Below are positions 45,113-53,555 of a DNA stretch of 64,000 bases, piece by piece. Each line of letters opens with the position of its first letter. Within the stretch, counting starts at the first letter, position 1. The notes below the pieces were generated by a model that made no database searches, had not been told where the DNA came from, and worked only from the letters and a program-made list of their open reading frames with translations. The stretch lies in NCBI GenBank assembly GCA_016192065.1, contig JACPUX010000070.1:48625-112624 (forward strand), given 5' to 3'. Made by a program: the position numbers and the translations under genes. This stretch comes from Betaproteobacteria bacterium. GTDB lineage: Bacteria; Pseudomonadota; Gammaproteobacteria; Burkholderiales; Casimicrobiaceae.

Positions 45113-46000
45113 TTATTCCGCCAGAAGCTGGGCGCGCGCCTCGACCATGGCGATGCGCTCGGCTTCCGACAATTTCGGATAAGCCAGGTCCAGACCCTCC
45201 AGGGTACCGAGAATGATCTCGGCCACCGTGCGCCGCATGAAACTCTTGTTGTCCGCGGGAATGGCGTACCAGGGTGCGCATGGCCGCGAGGTTTCGTTCA
45301 GCGCGTCGGCGTAGGCGTCCATGTAGCGATCCCAGCCGCGGCGCACCTTGAGGTCGTCGGAGGAGAATTTCCAGTGGGCCTTCGGGTCGTCAATGCGGGC
45401 AAGGAACCGCTTCTTCTGCTCGTCCTTCGAGACATTGAGGAAGAACTTCAGCACCACCACGCCATTGCGCGCCCAATGCTGCTCCGCGGCGCGGATGGAT
45501 TGGTAGCGCTGCGCCCAGAGCTCGGCGAGCTTGGCGGGCCGGTGGGGCAAGCGTTGCCCCTCGAGATAGCCGGGATTCACCTTGACCACCAGCACTTCCT
45601 CGTAATGGCTGCGGTTGAAAATGCCAATGCGCCCGCGCTCGGGCAGGTTCTTCCAGCAGCGCCACAGAAAGTCGTGATCAAGTTCCTCATGGGTGGGCGC
45701 CTTGAACGAAAACACCTGGCAGCCCGCGGGATTGACGCCGCTCATCACCGCCTTGATGGTGCCGTCCTTGCCGGCGGCATCCATCGCCTGAAAGATCACC
45801 AGGAGGGCATAGCGGTCGTCGGCGTAGAGCTTCTTCTGCGCTTCCTGTAGCGCTTCGATGGCGCTGCCGAGCGCGGCTTCGTTGTCGCTCTTGTCGGCGC
45901 CGCCCCTGGGCGGTGCCGTCGGCATGCGGTCAAAGCGCAGGCTGCCGTCGAATGGCACGAGGTAGGGGCTGGCAACGGGTTCGAAAAGAGTGGTTTCCAT
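45113..46000 (-). CDS. ppk2: Polyphosphate kinase 2
   Basis: 295 residues. The Walker-type ATP/polyP site is FQAMDAAGKDGTIKAVMSGV followed by NPAGCQVFSFKAPTHEELDHDFLWR, and the lid region reads IGIFNRSHYEEVLVVKVNPG. These are the hallmarks of PPK2 class I/III enzymes that transfer phosphate between polyphosphate and nucleotides. The C-terminal PWYAIPADNKSFMRRTVAEI is also conserved. The start at 46000 gives METTLFEPV, a usual N-terminus; a longer frame exists to 46057. It lies 60 bp after a CYTH-CHAD gene, so polyphosphate metabolism is the theme of the pair. Confidence 0.9.
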   Translation of the reverse strand: METTLFEPVASPYLVPFDGSLRFDRMPTAPPRGGADKSDNEAALGSAIEALQEAQKKLYADDRYALLVIFQAMDAAGKDGTIKAVMSGVNPAGCQVFSFKAPTHEELDHDFLWRCWKNLPERGRIGIFNRSHYEEVLVVKVNPGYLEGQRLPHRPAKLAELWAQRYQSIRAAEQHWARNGVVVLKFFLNVSKDEQKKRFLARIDDPKAHWKFSSDDLKVRRGWDRYMDAYADALNETSRPCAPWYAIPADNKSFMRRTVAEIILGTLEGLDLAYPKLSEAERIAMVEARAQLLAE

Positions 46001-46060
46001 GGCGGCAGGCGAGGAAGAAGCAGGCAGCAATCTACCGCCCCGGCCCACCCCAGGCAAGCG

Positions 46061-47584
46061 CTATCGGCGTCGCAGATCCCGGACCACGGGTGCCCAAGCC
46101 TCTTCCAGCGACGCGATACGCGCTTGGGCAAAGGCCGCGAGCCAGCCGCGCGCAAAGTTGCCGGGGCCGGCTAGCTCAGGCCGCGCGGCGGTCAGTTCCC
46201 CGAGCAGGCCATCGGCGACGGCGGCATCATTGAGTTGTCCCAGCGCCTCCTGCAAGCCGGCTAGCGCGCGCAAATGGCGGCGGGTGGCGTTCTTGTCGAG
46301 CATGGGTGCGAGGAACTCCAGCGCGTAGCGCAGTTGCTTGGCGGCGATGCGCACGCGATGACGTTCTTCATCGCTGCCCTGAATGAGGCGCCGTCCCCGC
46401 TTGGCAAGGCGCCCTTGCAGGCCTTTCAGAACTTGGCGTGCCCAAGCTTCAGGGGTTTCCTGGAAGGGATTGTGCTCCGCCAAGGCCAGTGCCCAAGCGA
46501 GGAGCGCGAGCTGCCAGCGCGCGTCGCGGGCCGGCTCAAAAGCGGCGAGCGCGCCTTGACGCAGCTCCTGGGCACGCTCGCGCGCGGCGGCTTGCAACGC
46601 CTCCCAGCCGGGCGGGCGGCGCGCCTGGGGCAAGAGGGCGAGGGTGACATTGCCCAGCACATCCCAATCACGGGCTGGCCCGACGCGATCGGCGGCGAGT
46701 CGGATTTCTGCGGCCCAGGGTTCAGGCAGGGGCGCGATCGGTGCGAAGAGCTTCAAGGCTGCGCGCAAACGACGCAAGCCCACCCGCCACTGGTGCACGG
46801 CTTCACCCTCGTCCCGCGGCGGACCATCGGGCGCCGGGCTGCGCAGCAGCCGGACATTGCCGGCAACTTGTTCGAGGCAATTGCCCACGATCGCCCGGAT
46901 CAACGCCGGGCCATCCGTGCCGGCTTCAACGGCGACGCGCTTCGCGGTCACGGGAAACCAATCGGGGGCTTGCAGCAGGGCGAATCCGCGTTCGGCCTTG
47001 CCCAGCTCGCCCAGGGCGAGCGGCAGGTCGGTGGTCAGCGCCAGCGCCACTTCGTAGAGCGCGAGCAGACGGCCAGCCTTGAGTTCCAGCTCCAATTCGG
47101 CAATGGGCAAGCGCCGCCGGCCGACCATGATCTCGCCCAGATCCAGCACCAACTCGATGACATCGCCCCGGTCGCTGTGGAGATTCCAGTAGGTTCGGCG
47201 ATAGCGGGTGAGCACCCGCGGCTTGAGCTTGCCGGCGACCATTTGCAGCGTCTGAGCCAAAGGGTCTCCAGGCTCCAGGAGCAGGCCTAAGCGGCCGAGG
47301 TCGAGCGCGGCCCGGCGCACCGGCGTCTCCCACTCCTGGCGCAGATGCAGGCCGGCCGAGTGCGTGTTGCCCGCCTTCAGGGATTGCAGCCAGCGGCTGC
47401 CCTGGCGGCGCAGCCGCAGCGCGGCACCCTGGCTTGCGAGCGCGAGATCCGCGGTGTCGTAATAGCGATTCTCCAGCAAGCGCGTGTAGGGGCGCTTAAC
47501 CGCAAGGCGAGCGAGCAGGGGATGGGACTTGAGCCTGCTGGTGTCCGCAGGGTCTATGAGTAGCTTGATCTCGGCTTCGAGCAT
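46061..47584 (-). CDS. CYTH-CHAD domain protein (inorganic triphosphatase-like)
   Basis: 507 residues. The N-terminal CYTH domain begins MLEAEIKLLID (ExExK motif), then YYDTADLALASQGAALRLR and SLKAGNTHSAG, with conserved acidic residues around VIELVLDLGEIMVG. The C-terminal CHAD domain (about 250-507) has the His/Arg-rich helical pattern VHQWRVGLRRLRAALKLF, HRVRIAAKQLRYALEFLAPML and ATRRHLRALAGLQEALGQLND. CYTH proteins hydrolyse triphosphate or act on polyphosphate, and CHAD domains bind polyphosphate granules. Its pairing with ppk2 supports that role. The start at 47584 has GAGGCGGT upstream. Confidence 0.9.
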   Translation of the reverse strand: MLEAEIKLLIDPADTSRLKSHPLLARLAVKRPYTRLLENRYYDTADLALASQGAALRLRRQGSRWLQSLKAGNTHSAGLHLRQEWETPVRRAALDLGRLGLLLEPGDPLAQTLQMVAGKLKPRVLTRYRRTYWNLHSDRGDVIELVLDLGEIMVGRRRLPIAELELELKAGRLLALYEVALALTTDLPLALGELGKAERGFALLQAPDWFPVTAKRVAVEAGTDGPALIRAIVGNCLEQVAGNVRLLRSPAPDGPPRDEGEAVHQWRVGLRRLRAALKLFAPIAPLPEPWAAEIRLAADRVGPARDWDVLGNVTLALLPQARRPPGWEALQAAARERAQELRQGALAAFEPARDARWQLALLAWALALAEHNPFQETPEAWARQVLKGLQGRLAKRGRRLIQGSDEERHRVRIAAKQLRYALEFLAPMLDKNATRRHLRALAGLQEALGQLNDAAVADGLLGELTAARPELAGPGNFARGWLAAFAQARIASLEEAWAPVVRDLRRR

Positions 47585-47667
47585 ACCGCCTCGTGGTGTG
47601 CTGTCAGCTGCGGAGTATAGGCCAAAGCGCAAACTGCCCGGCGGTCTTGAGAAATTTCAGTGCCGCC

Positions 47668-48387
47668 TCAAAGGGTAAGCCCGCCGGCCACCTCGATCAC
47701 CGCACCGCTCATGTAGCTCGCCTCGTCCGAAGCCAGGAAGGCGGCGAGACTTGCCACTTCCCCAGGTGTGCCCAGGCGGCCCAGGGGAACCCGACGCAGG
47801 ATGTCTTCGAGCATGGGCTCTGGCATGGCGGTCAAGGTGGAGGAGTGCACCAGCCCCGGGCAGATGGCGTTGGCCCGGATGCCTTTGGGACCCAGCTCCT
47901 TGGCCCAGCTTCGGGTCATGCCAATGAGGCCGGCCTTGGCGGCGGCGTAGTTGCTTTGCCCAAAGTTACCGTAGAGCCCCACCACCGAGGCGATGTTGAC
48001 GATCGAGCCGGCGCGTTGCGCAAGCATGGTGTCGATGACGCTCCGGGCGCAGTGATAAGCCCCCGAGAGGTTGACGGCGATCACCCGATCCCACTGGTCG
48101 GACTGCATATTCTTGAGCTGGGCGTCCTCCACCACACCGGCGTTGTTGACCAGACAGTCGATGCGGCCAAAGCAGGCGCGCACGGCACCCACCATGCCGA
48201 CCACCTGGGCAGCATCGGCCACGTCCACCGGAAAAGCGGCCGCGCTTCTTCCCTCACCGCGCAGTGCCAGTGCGGTCGCCTGCACCTGATGGCGATCGAG
48301 GTCGGCCAGGGCAACCCGCGCTCCCTCGGCGGCACAGCGGGCGGCAACGGCTGCGCCGATGCCCCGCGCCGCACCGGTGATCAGCAC
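47668..48387 (-). CDS. Short-chain dehydrogenase/reductase, FabG-like
   Basis: 239 residues from GTG 48387, so the call is only the portion after the usual N-terminus. It has the cofactor fold TGAARGIGAAVAARCAAEG, NNAG (CLVNNAGVV), catalytic Ser in SIVNIASVVG, Tyr-Lys in SNYAAAKAGLIG and the C-terminal GGLTL. Family members normally begin five to eight residues earlier. In-frame upstream codons run to the stop of the livK-like gene with no ATG, GTG or TTG; CTG at 48402 (LAGKTVLITG) is a possible start. It is the second gene of the sigma-54-driven pair and follows livK-like by 123 bp. Likely a beta-ketoacyl or hydroxyacid dehydrogenase. Confidence 0.82.
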   Translation of the reverse strand: MLITGAARGIGAAVAARCAAEGARVALADLDRHQVQATALALRGEGRSAAAFPVDVADAAQVVGMVGAVRACFGRIDCLVNNAGVVEDAQLKNMQSDQWDRVIAVNLSGAYHCARSVIDTMLAQRAGSIVNIASVVGLYGNFGQSNYAAAKAGLIGMTRSWAKELGPKGIRANAICPGLVHSSTLTAMPEPMLEDILRRVPLGRLGTPGEVASLAAFLASDEASYMSGAVIEVAGGLTL

Positions 48388-48510
48388 GGTCTTGCCGGCC
48401 AGGCGGGGCGGGCTCGGCGCGGCAGTGGGCAGCGCAGCGCGGCGCCGTGCGCCGCGAATGGCCCCAGAATCGCCGCTCGGCTCGAGAATCTTTGGCTCCT
48501 CGGCTGACGT

Positions 48511-49653
48511 TCAACGCAGCAGACGGCCGTCTCGGCCGACCACAGTCAGTTCGACATACTTCGAGCCGATGCGGTTTTCCGGCGTGTAATTCACGATGAA
48601 GCCGCCCACATCGTGCTCACCCAGTCGCTCCAGCGCGCGCAGCACCCGCTCTCTCGTGGGGTTTGGTCCGGCACGGCGCAACCCTTCGACCAGCACCTTG
48701 GCGCCGATGAATTCCTCGAAACTGGTGTACGAGATGGTGGCGTCCTTGGGCGCGTACTTGGCGAAAAGATCCTGATACTCGCGAATCACCGGCAGCACCC
48801 GCGAATAGGGGAACGGCACCACCTGGGCGATGCCCAGGCCATGCAAGCTCTTGGTGCCGGCGATTTTTACCAGTTCGTTGGGATCGACCACCGAAATATT
48901 GAACAACTGGCCATGCCCTCCGGAATCACGATAGGCCTTGGCGAAGGCGGCCGTGGTCGGATTGATGGAAATCATAATGATGGCATCGACGTTGACGCTC
49001 TTGAACTTGGTGATCGCCTGCGCCACCGAGTCGTCGAGCTTGTTGCGCTCATAGGGCGCGCTCATGGTCAGCTTCAGGTTGCGCTGTTCGAGCGCCTTCT
49101 CCACCCCGGCCAAACCCGATTTGCCAAAGCCATCGTTCTGGTAATAGACGCCGATCTTGGTGATGCCCAGGGTTACCAGATGTCGCACCATGTGCTCGGC
49201 CTCGTCCACGTAGCCGGCGCGGACGTGGAAAATGCTCGGGTTGAAGGGGTTGCGCAGCGACTCGCCACCCGTGTAGGGCGCCACCAGCGCGATCTTCGCC
49301 TCCTGCATGATGTTGCGCTTCAAAAGCTCGGTCAGATTGGAGGTTCCGGCATAACCGAAGAGCACGATTGCCCGGTCCTTGTCGATCACCTGCTGGGTCA
49401 GGCGCACGGTCTCGTCGATCTTATAGGCGTCATCGAGAATGACGTGCCTGATCTTGGCGCCATGTACTCCGCCGCTGGCGTTGATGTGATCGAAATAGAT
49501 CTTGCCCCCCAACACCATCTGGGCGCCGGTGCTGGCAAGCACCCCGGAGAGCGGCGCCACCTGGCCCACGACCAATTCCGCGGCCCAGGCGGCATGGCTC
49601 AAAAAGCAGGCGAAGACGAGCGCGGCCGGACCGCGCATGAAACTGTGAACCAT
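48511..49653 (-). CDS. Periplasmic substrate-binding protein (LivK-like), sigma-54-controlled
   Basis: 380 residues with a signal peptide (RGPAALVFACFLSHAAWAAE). Peripla_BP_6 features are VVGQVAPLSGVLASTGAQMV, YFDHINASGGVHGAKI, RAIVLFGYAGTSNLTELLK and VYYQNDGFGKSGLAGVEKAL. No permease or ATPase genes are adjacent, so it must use another Liv channel or serve as a sensor. The gene is driven by the sigma-54 promoter at 49780-49794 and a GGGGGATG ribosome-binding site. The adjacent sigma-54 activator presumably controls it. The ligand could be an aromatic acid, nitrile or similar compound, but this is not readable. Confidence 0.9.
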   Translation of the reverse strand: MVHSFMRGPAALVFACFLSHAAWAAELVVGQVAPLSGVLASTGAQMVLGGKIYFDHINASGGVHGAKIRHVILDDAYKIDETVRLTQQVIDKDRAIVLFGYAGTSNLTELLKRNIMQEAKIALVAPYTGGESLRNPFNPSIFHVRAGYVDEAEHMVRHLVTLGITKIGVYYQNDGFGKSGLAGVEKALEQRNLKLTMSAPYERNKLDDSVAQAITKFKSVNVDAIIMISINPTTAAFAKAYRDSGGHGQLFNISVVDPNELVKIAGTKSLHGLGIAQVVPFPYSRVLPVIREYQDLFAKYAPKDATISYTSFEEFIGAKVLVEGLRRAGPNPTRERVLRALERLGEHDVGGFIVNYTPENRIGSKYVELTVVGRDGRLLR

Positions 49654-49779
49654 GATGACATCCCCCAATAAGTAGAACCCGCGACACCACACGCCGATCC
49701 AGCGCGATGGGCTCCGGACTGCCTGGGCAGCCCGCCCGCAGACTTCGAATGAGACTCGCCAGCCCGCGGAACAAGCCAC

Positions 49780-49794
49780 GCAACACCCGTGCCA
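49780..49794 (-). promoter_or_regulatory. Sigma-54 (-24/-12) promoter of the livK-like/SDR operon
   Basis: On the minus strand the sequence TGGCACGGGTGTTGC matches the consensus TGGCAC-N5-TTGC exactly, with the G after TGGCAC also in place. It lies 127-141 bp upstream of the livK-like start. The nearest gene upstream encodes a sigma-54 activator, and two enhancer-like palindromes occur between them. Confidence 0.85.
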
Positions 49795-49877
49795 CGCTAG
49801 TACCTCTTTGATTTTCCAATGATTATTGCTCTACTCGGAAGCAAGCTGCGAACAACGCCATGAAACCGGGGAAAATC

Positions 49878-49894
49878 GTCTCTGAATCGACACA
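49878..49894. promoter_or_regulatory. Enhancer-like palindrome 1 for the sigma-54 activator
   Basis: GTCTCTGAATCGACACA is an imperfect inverted repeat sharing GTCTCT, TCGA and ACA with palindrome 2 at 49957. It is centred about 99 bp upstream of the -24/-12 element, in the normal range for upstream activating sequences. Confidence 0.6.
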
Positions 49895-49956
49895 AATACG
49901 TCATGCCGAGGGCATTGAATGCGGTTTTCTATATGATTATTTGTATTTTTCTAGTT

Positions 49957-49974
49957 TGTCTCTAATTCGAGACA
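49957..49974. promoter_or_regulatory. Enhancer-like palindrome 2 for the sigma-54 activator
   Basis: TGTCTCTAATTCGAGACA is a near-perfect palindrome (TGTCTC and GAGACA arms). It lies just downstream of the activator gene's stop and about 178 bp upstream of the sigma-54 promoter. Its centre is about 79-80 bp from palindrome 1. Confidence 0.65.
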
Positions 49975-49980
49975 GACCCA

Positions 49981-51393
49981 CTACTTGGTGGAAATACCCA
50001 GGACGGCCAGCTTCTTGTACAGCGTCGCGCGCCCCATGCCCAGCGCGCTGGCGGCCTCCGCCACCTTGCCCCCCGCGTGTTGCAAGGCTTCGCTAATCAG
50101 CCTGCGCTCGAAGGCGGAAAGCGCAGCGTCGTAACTGAGCGCGAGTTCCGACGCGGGGCTTTCGGCGCCCTGACCACCCAGGGCCGATTGAAAACTAGCG
50201 GCGGTGAGGCGCAGATCATCGCTGAACATGGCGACCCGCTCCAGCACATTGCGCAATTCCCGGATGTTGCCGGGCCAGGCGCGGGTGCGCAGCAAAGCGA
50301 TAGCGTCGGGCGTGATCTCCCGAACCGGCGCGCCGTTGGCCTGGGCGATCTGGTCCAAAAGGTGCTGGCACAAGGACTCCAGGTCTTCCATGCGCCCGCG
50401 CAGGGCCGGCACGGGGATGCTCAGCACATTGAGGCGATAGTACAGGTCGGCGCGAAAGCGCCCTTCGGCGACGAGTTTCTCCAGATCGATGCTGGTCGCC
50501 GCGATGATGCGCACGTCGATCTTGGTCATGCGGTTCGAGCCCAACGGCTCGAACTCGTGTTCCTGGAGCACGCGCAAGAGCTTGGCCTGCAAGGGCAAGG
50601 GCATATCGCCGATTTCATCGAGAAAGAGCGTGCCGCCATCGGCGAGCTTGAATTTACCTTCGCGGCCGCGCCGATCCATGCCGCTGTAGGCTCCCGGCGC
50701 GGCGCCGAAGAACTCCGCTTCCATCAGGGTTTCCGGTATGGCGGCGACGTTGATGCCGACGAAGGGTTTGTGCGCCCGTGGCCCCGAGGCGTGAATGGCC
50801 TGGGCCAGTAGTTCCTTGCCGGTTCCGGTTTCACCCAGCAACAGCACCGTGGCGTCGATCTGCGCGGCGCGCCGGGCAAGGCGCTTCACTTCCTGGGCGG
50901 CGGCGCTGTTGCCGACGAAACTGCCCAGGGTGTATTTGGCGCTGCGCTCCTGCGAGAGTTTCAGTTCGGCACTGGCGAGGGCACTTTGCAGGCGCGTGAA
51001 CTTCGACACTAGGGGCTTGAGCGAATGGAGCTGGTCATAGATGACCAATCCGATCGCGCCGATCACCTCGCCGGCCTTGTCCTTCAGGGGAATGCGCGTC
51101 ACCACGAAGGACTCCGCGCCGAACTGCATGATGTCGAGCAGGATGGGCATGCCGGTGCGCACCACGGCGCGCATCTGGCTGGTGGGAATGATGGTCTCCA
51201 CCTCATGGCCAACGGCTTCGGCGGCGCTGCGCACCCCGAGCTTGTGTGCGTACTTCTCGCTCATCCAGACGACGCGAGCGTCCTTGTCCACCACCAGGGC
51301 GCCTTCGCAAATGCCTTCGAGCAGTTCGAACACCGACTGCAGCGCCTCGCCGCGAATCCTTCCCGCGTCCTTCAGCAAATCGATGCCCTGCAT
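49981..51393 (-). CDS. Sigma-54-dependent transcriptional activator (PAS-AAA+-Fis HTH)
   Basis: 470 residues from ATG 51393; a longer GTG-started frame to 51438 is possible. Residues about 15-130 form a PAS-like sensor (EGALVVDKDARVVWMS, LKDKAGEVIGAIGLVI). Residues 170-400 form the AAA+ domain: Walker A GETGTGKELLAQAIH, GAYSGM loop (variant of GAFTGA), Walker B GGTLFLDEIGDMPL and RLNVLSIPVPALRGR. The C-terminal Fis-type HTH (GGKVAEAASALGMGRATLYKKL) binds DNA. It presumably acts on the two palindromes and sigma-54 promoter immediately downstream. The PAS ligand is unknown. Confidence 0.92.
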   Translation of the reverse strand: MQGIDLLKDAGRIRGEALQSVFELLEGICEGALVVDKDARVVWMSEKYAHKLGVRSAAEAVGHEVETIIPTSQMRAVVRTGMPILLDIMQFGAESFVVTRIPLKDKAGEVIGAIGLVIYDQLHSLKPLVSKFTRLQSALASAELKLSQERSAKYTLGSFVGNSAAAQEVKRLARRAAQIDATVLLLGETGTGKELLAQAIHASGPRAHKPFVGINVAAIPETLMEAEFFGAAPGAYSGMDRRGREGKFKLADGGTLFLDEIGDMPLPLQAKLLRVLQEHEFEPLGSNRMTKIDVRIIAATSIDLEKLVAEGRFRADLYYRLNVLSIPVPALRGRMEDLESLCQHLLDQIAQANGAPVREITPDAIALLRTRAWPGNIRELRNVLERVAMFSDDLRLTAASFQSALGGQGAESPASELALSYDAALSAFERRLISEALQHAGGKVAEAASALGMGRATLYKKLAVLGISTK

Positions 51394-51572
51394 GCCTAAG
51401 GCTACTTCCCCCAAAAAAAGCCCGTCGCCGCCCGTCACCAGCGCGCCGCGCCATTAGCCACTATCGGTAGATGATGCGCCGGCTTGAGCGAATTGGAAAC
51501 CCCGGCGCGGCTTCGGGCCAGCCGCGACCTACGCGCCTGAGGAAACACTGACTGAAGTCGAAACCCGCCGAT

Positions 51573-51604
51573 GAAAGAAACCGGCGCCACCAGGGCGCCG
51601 GTTA
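51573..51604 (-). terminator. Rho-independent terminator after the small EF-hand-like periplasmic gene
   Basis: On the minus strand a 9-bp stem (AACCGGCGCCC / GGCGCCGGTT region) with a short loop is followed by TTTCTTTC. It begins about 43 bp downstream of the stop at 51647. Confidence 0.65.
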
Positions 51605-51646
51605 TGGGACGCGGACTGGCGCGTCACTTGGCTCTGCCGTCTTGGT

Positions 51647-52000
51647 CTACTTCTTCTTGTCGACCTTGCCGTCATGATTCCGATCGTGCTGACGGTCGTG
51701 CTTCTGCTTGGCGATGCGCGCGCTTTGTACATCCTGCGCCTTCTCGATGCGCAACTTTTCGACTTTGGTCACCTTGCCGTCGGCAAGCGCCTTGTTTTCG
51801 ATGTTTTGCACATGCTGCTGGCCTTTTTCCAGACGCGCGGCTTCGCGCTTGGTGAGCGAGCCGCTGGCCACTCCCTGGTCGATGCGGGCATCCTGGTTCG
51901 CTTGCCGTGCATTGGCGCGGGGCGCCGTTTCGCTCGCGGCAAAAACGGGGGCGGCAAGCAAGGTGGCCAGCGCGGCGGCAGCAATCAACTTGAGTTTCAT
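51647..52000 (-). CDS. Small exported protein with EF-hand-like motif
   Basis: 117 residues. A Sec signal peptide (KLKLIAAAALATLLAAPVFA, cleavage near AFAAS) is followed by a low-complexity helical region rich in Ala, Gln, Lys and Arg. The tail HDRNHDGKVDKKK resembles an EF-hand loop (D-x-N-x-D-G-x-V-D). No catalytic domain. It may be a periplasmic buffer or chaperone-like protein. The terminator at 51573 follows it. It is divergent from the bufferin operon, and co-regulation with that operon is possible but unproven. Confidence 0.8.
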   Translation of the reverse strand: MKLKLIAAAALATLLAAPVFAASETAPRANARQANQDARIDQGVASGSLTKREAARLEKGQQHVQNIENKALADGKVTKVEKLRIEKAQDVQSARIAKQKHDRQHDRNHDGKVDKKK

Positions 52001-52214
52001 GGTGTTCTCCTAGGTGGTTGGTTTCGTGGGGCAGATCCCACTGCCGCCAACAACGGGCCAAGCAGTCCGCAGTTGACGCTGCGATTGTAAGCACTTGTGT
52101 CTGCCGGCGCATTGTAGCGCCGCCGGGGACTCGCCGCGAGCCAATTTTGTCCAGGCATGCGTCGCCCCGCGATGCCCATCTTCCTGGCGCGGTCAACCAT
52201 GGCCGATAGTGTTT

Positions 52215-52242
52215 GTAAGGAATTGGCGTGTCGTTCGCCTAA
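52215..52242 (+). promoter_or_regulatory. Candidate ECF-type promoter of the bufferin operon
   Basis: GTAAGG (52215-52220) and CGCCTAA (52236-52242) are separated by 15 bp, which resembles ECF-sigma promoters with a GTAAC-like -35 and CGTC/CGCC -10. Bufferin operons are known to be controlled by ECF sigma factors in some bacteria. The match here is loose and no sigma/anti-sigma pair is in the window. Confidence 0.3.
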
Positions 52243-52308
52243 GGATCGTGGTAAGGCGTCGAGCCGCCATGAAACCAAGATCCGAACTCACTGACAAGGA
52301 GCATGACC

Positions 52309-52617
52309 ATGACTCAGCAAAACCTCAGCCGCGGTGCTGCCGCCGCCCTCGCCCTGGCCTTTGGTGCCGCACTCAGCTTGGCCGCCGCGCCTGCGGCCGC
52401 GGCGGATGGGGCCAAGGAAAAGTGCTTTGGCGTCGCACTCAAAGGAAAGAATGACTGCAAGGCGGGTGCGGGCACTTCCTGCGCCGGCACGTCCAAGATC
52501 GATCATCAAGGCAACGCCTGGTCATTCGTTCCCGCCGGCACCTGCGAAAAGATCGCTTCGCCAAGCTCGGCGACGGGCATGGGGCAATTGAAGGAATTCA
52601 AGGAAAAGAAGGCCTGA
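52309..52617 (+). CDS. bufA: Bufferin-type RiPP precursor BufA (DUF2282)
   Basis: 102 residues from the second ATG at 52309, chosen because AAGGAG is 7 nt upstream (the ATG at 52303 is too close). The signal peptide is [20 protein letters not shown] then PAAAADG. The mature part contains the DUF2282/BufA1 Cys pattern: [20 protein letters not shown] then CAG and GTCEKIAS, four conserved Cys, which the partner MNIO enzyme is expected to modify. Bufferins are periplasmic, copper-binding peptides that protect cells from excess copper. It is the first gene of bufA-bufB-bufC-doxX. Confidence 0.9.
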   Translation: MTQQNLSRGAAAALALAFGAALSLAAAPAAAADGAKEKCFGVALKGKNDCKAGAGTSCAGTSKIDHQGNAWSFVPAGTCEKIASPSSATGMGQLKEFKEKKA

Positions 52618-52619
52618 TC

Positions 52620-53555
52620 GTGTCGCTCACGACGCCCGCGTGGCATCGCACCTCCTCTCGATGGCCGAGTGGCGTCGGTGCCCCGGCTTCGGCCCTGCCG
52701 GCTCGCGCCGGCCTGGGCCTGAAGCCGGAGCATTTTCGCGACATCCTTGAGACTCGACCCCGGCTCGGTTTCTTCGAAATCCACGCCGAGAACTACATGG
52801 TTCCGGGCGGGCCCTTTCATCATTACCTGACGCGCATTCGCGCTGACTATGCGCTGTCCGTGCATGGCGTGGGTTTGTCCATTGGCGGCGAGGCGCCTCT
52901 CGATGAGGCCCATCTCGACCGCCTGGCGGCCTTGCTTGACCGCTATCAACCCGAGAGCTTTTCCGAACACCTCGCCTGGTCCACGCACACCGGGCACTAC
53001 CTCGCCGACTTGCTGCCAGCGCCGTTCAACGAGGCGACCCTCAACCGGGTTTGCGCCCACATCGACCGCGTGCACGATCGCCTGCGGCGCCGCATGCTGC
53101 TCGAAAACCCCGCCACTTATGTCGAGTTCGTCAGCAGCGACCTCGCCGAAGCTCAGTTCATTAGGGAAGTCGTGCAACGCACCGGTTGCGGCCTGTTGCT
53201 CGACCTCAACAACGCCTATGTCTCCTGCACCAACCACGGCCGCGATCCGCTGGCATACATCTTGGAATTGCCCCTCGCGGCGGTGGGTGAAATCCACCTC
53301 GCCGGCTACGCTCGCGACGCCGACAGCCTGGGAGCGCCGCTCTTGATCGACAGCCACGGCTCGCCGGTAGCCGACGCGGTGTGGTCACTCTACGACGTTG
53401 CCCTGGAGCGCCTCGGCCCCACCCCTACGCTCTTGGAGCGCGATCATGACCTGCCCACCTTCGCCACACTTTACGCCGAAGCCTTGCTCGCGGAGCAAAG
53501 GCTCTCGCGCTTGGCCGTGCGAGGCGAAGAAATCGAAATGGGGGTACCGGCATGA
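52620..53555 (+). CDS. bufB: MNIO-family RiPP maturation enzyme BufB (DUF692)
   Basis: 311 residues from GTG 52620, 3 nt after the bufA stop. TIM-barrel metal ligands are [53 protein letters not shown] and EIHLAGYA, the pattern of multinuclear non-haem iron oxygenases. The enzyme oxidatively modifies Cys residues of BufA, giving thiooxazole-type or related products. It needs BufC as partner. Stop and bufC start overlap (ATGA). Protein length is normal for the family. Residues 1-30 are low complexity and may not be needed. Confidence 0.92.
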   Translation: MSLTTPAWHRTSSRWPSGVGAPASALPARAGLGLKPEHFRDILETRPRLGFFEIHAENYMVPGGPFHHYLTRIRADYALSVHGVGLSIGGEAPLDEAHLDRLAALLDRYQPESFSEHLAWSTHTGHYLADLLPAPFNEATLNRVCAHIDRVHDRLRRRMLLENPATYVEFVSSDLAEAQFIREVVQRTGCGLLLDLNNAYVSCTNHGRDPLAYILELPLAAVGEIHLAGYARDADSLGAPLLIDSHGSPVADAVWSLYDVALERLGPTPTLLERDHDLPTFATLYAEALLAEQRLSRLAVRGEEIEMGVPA

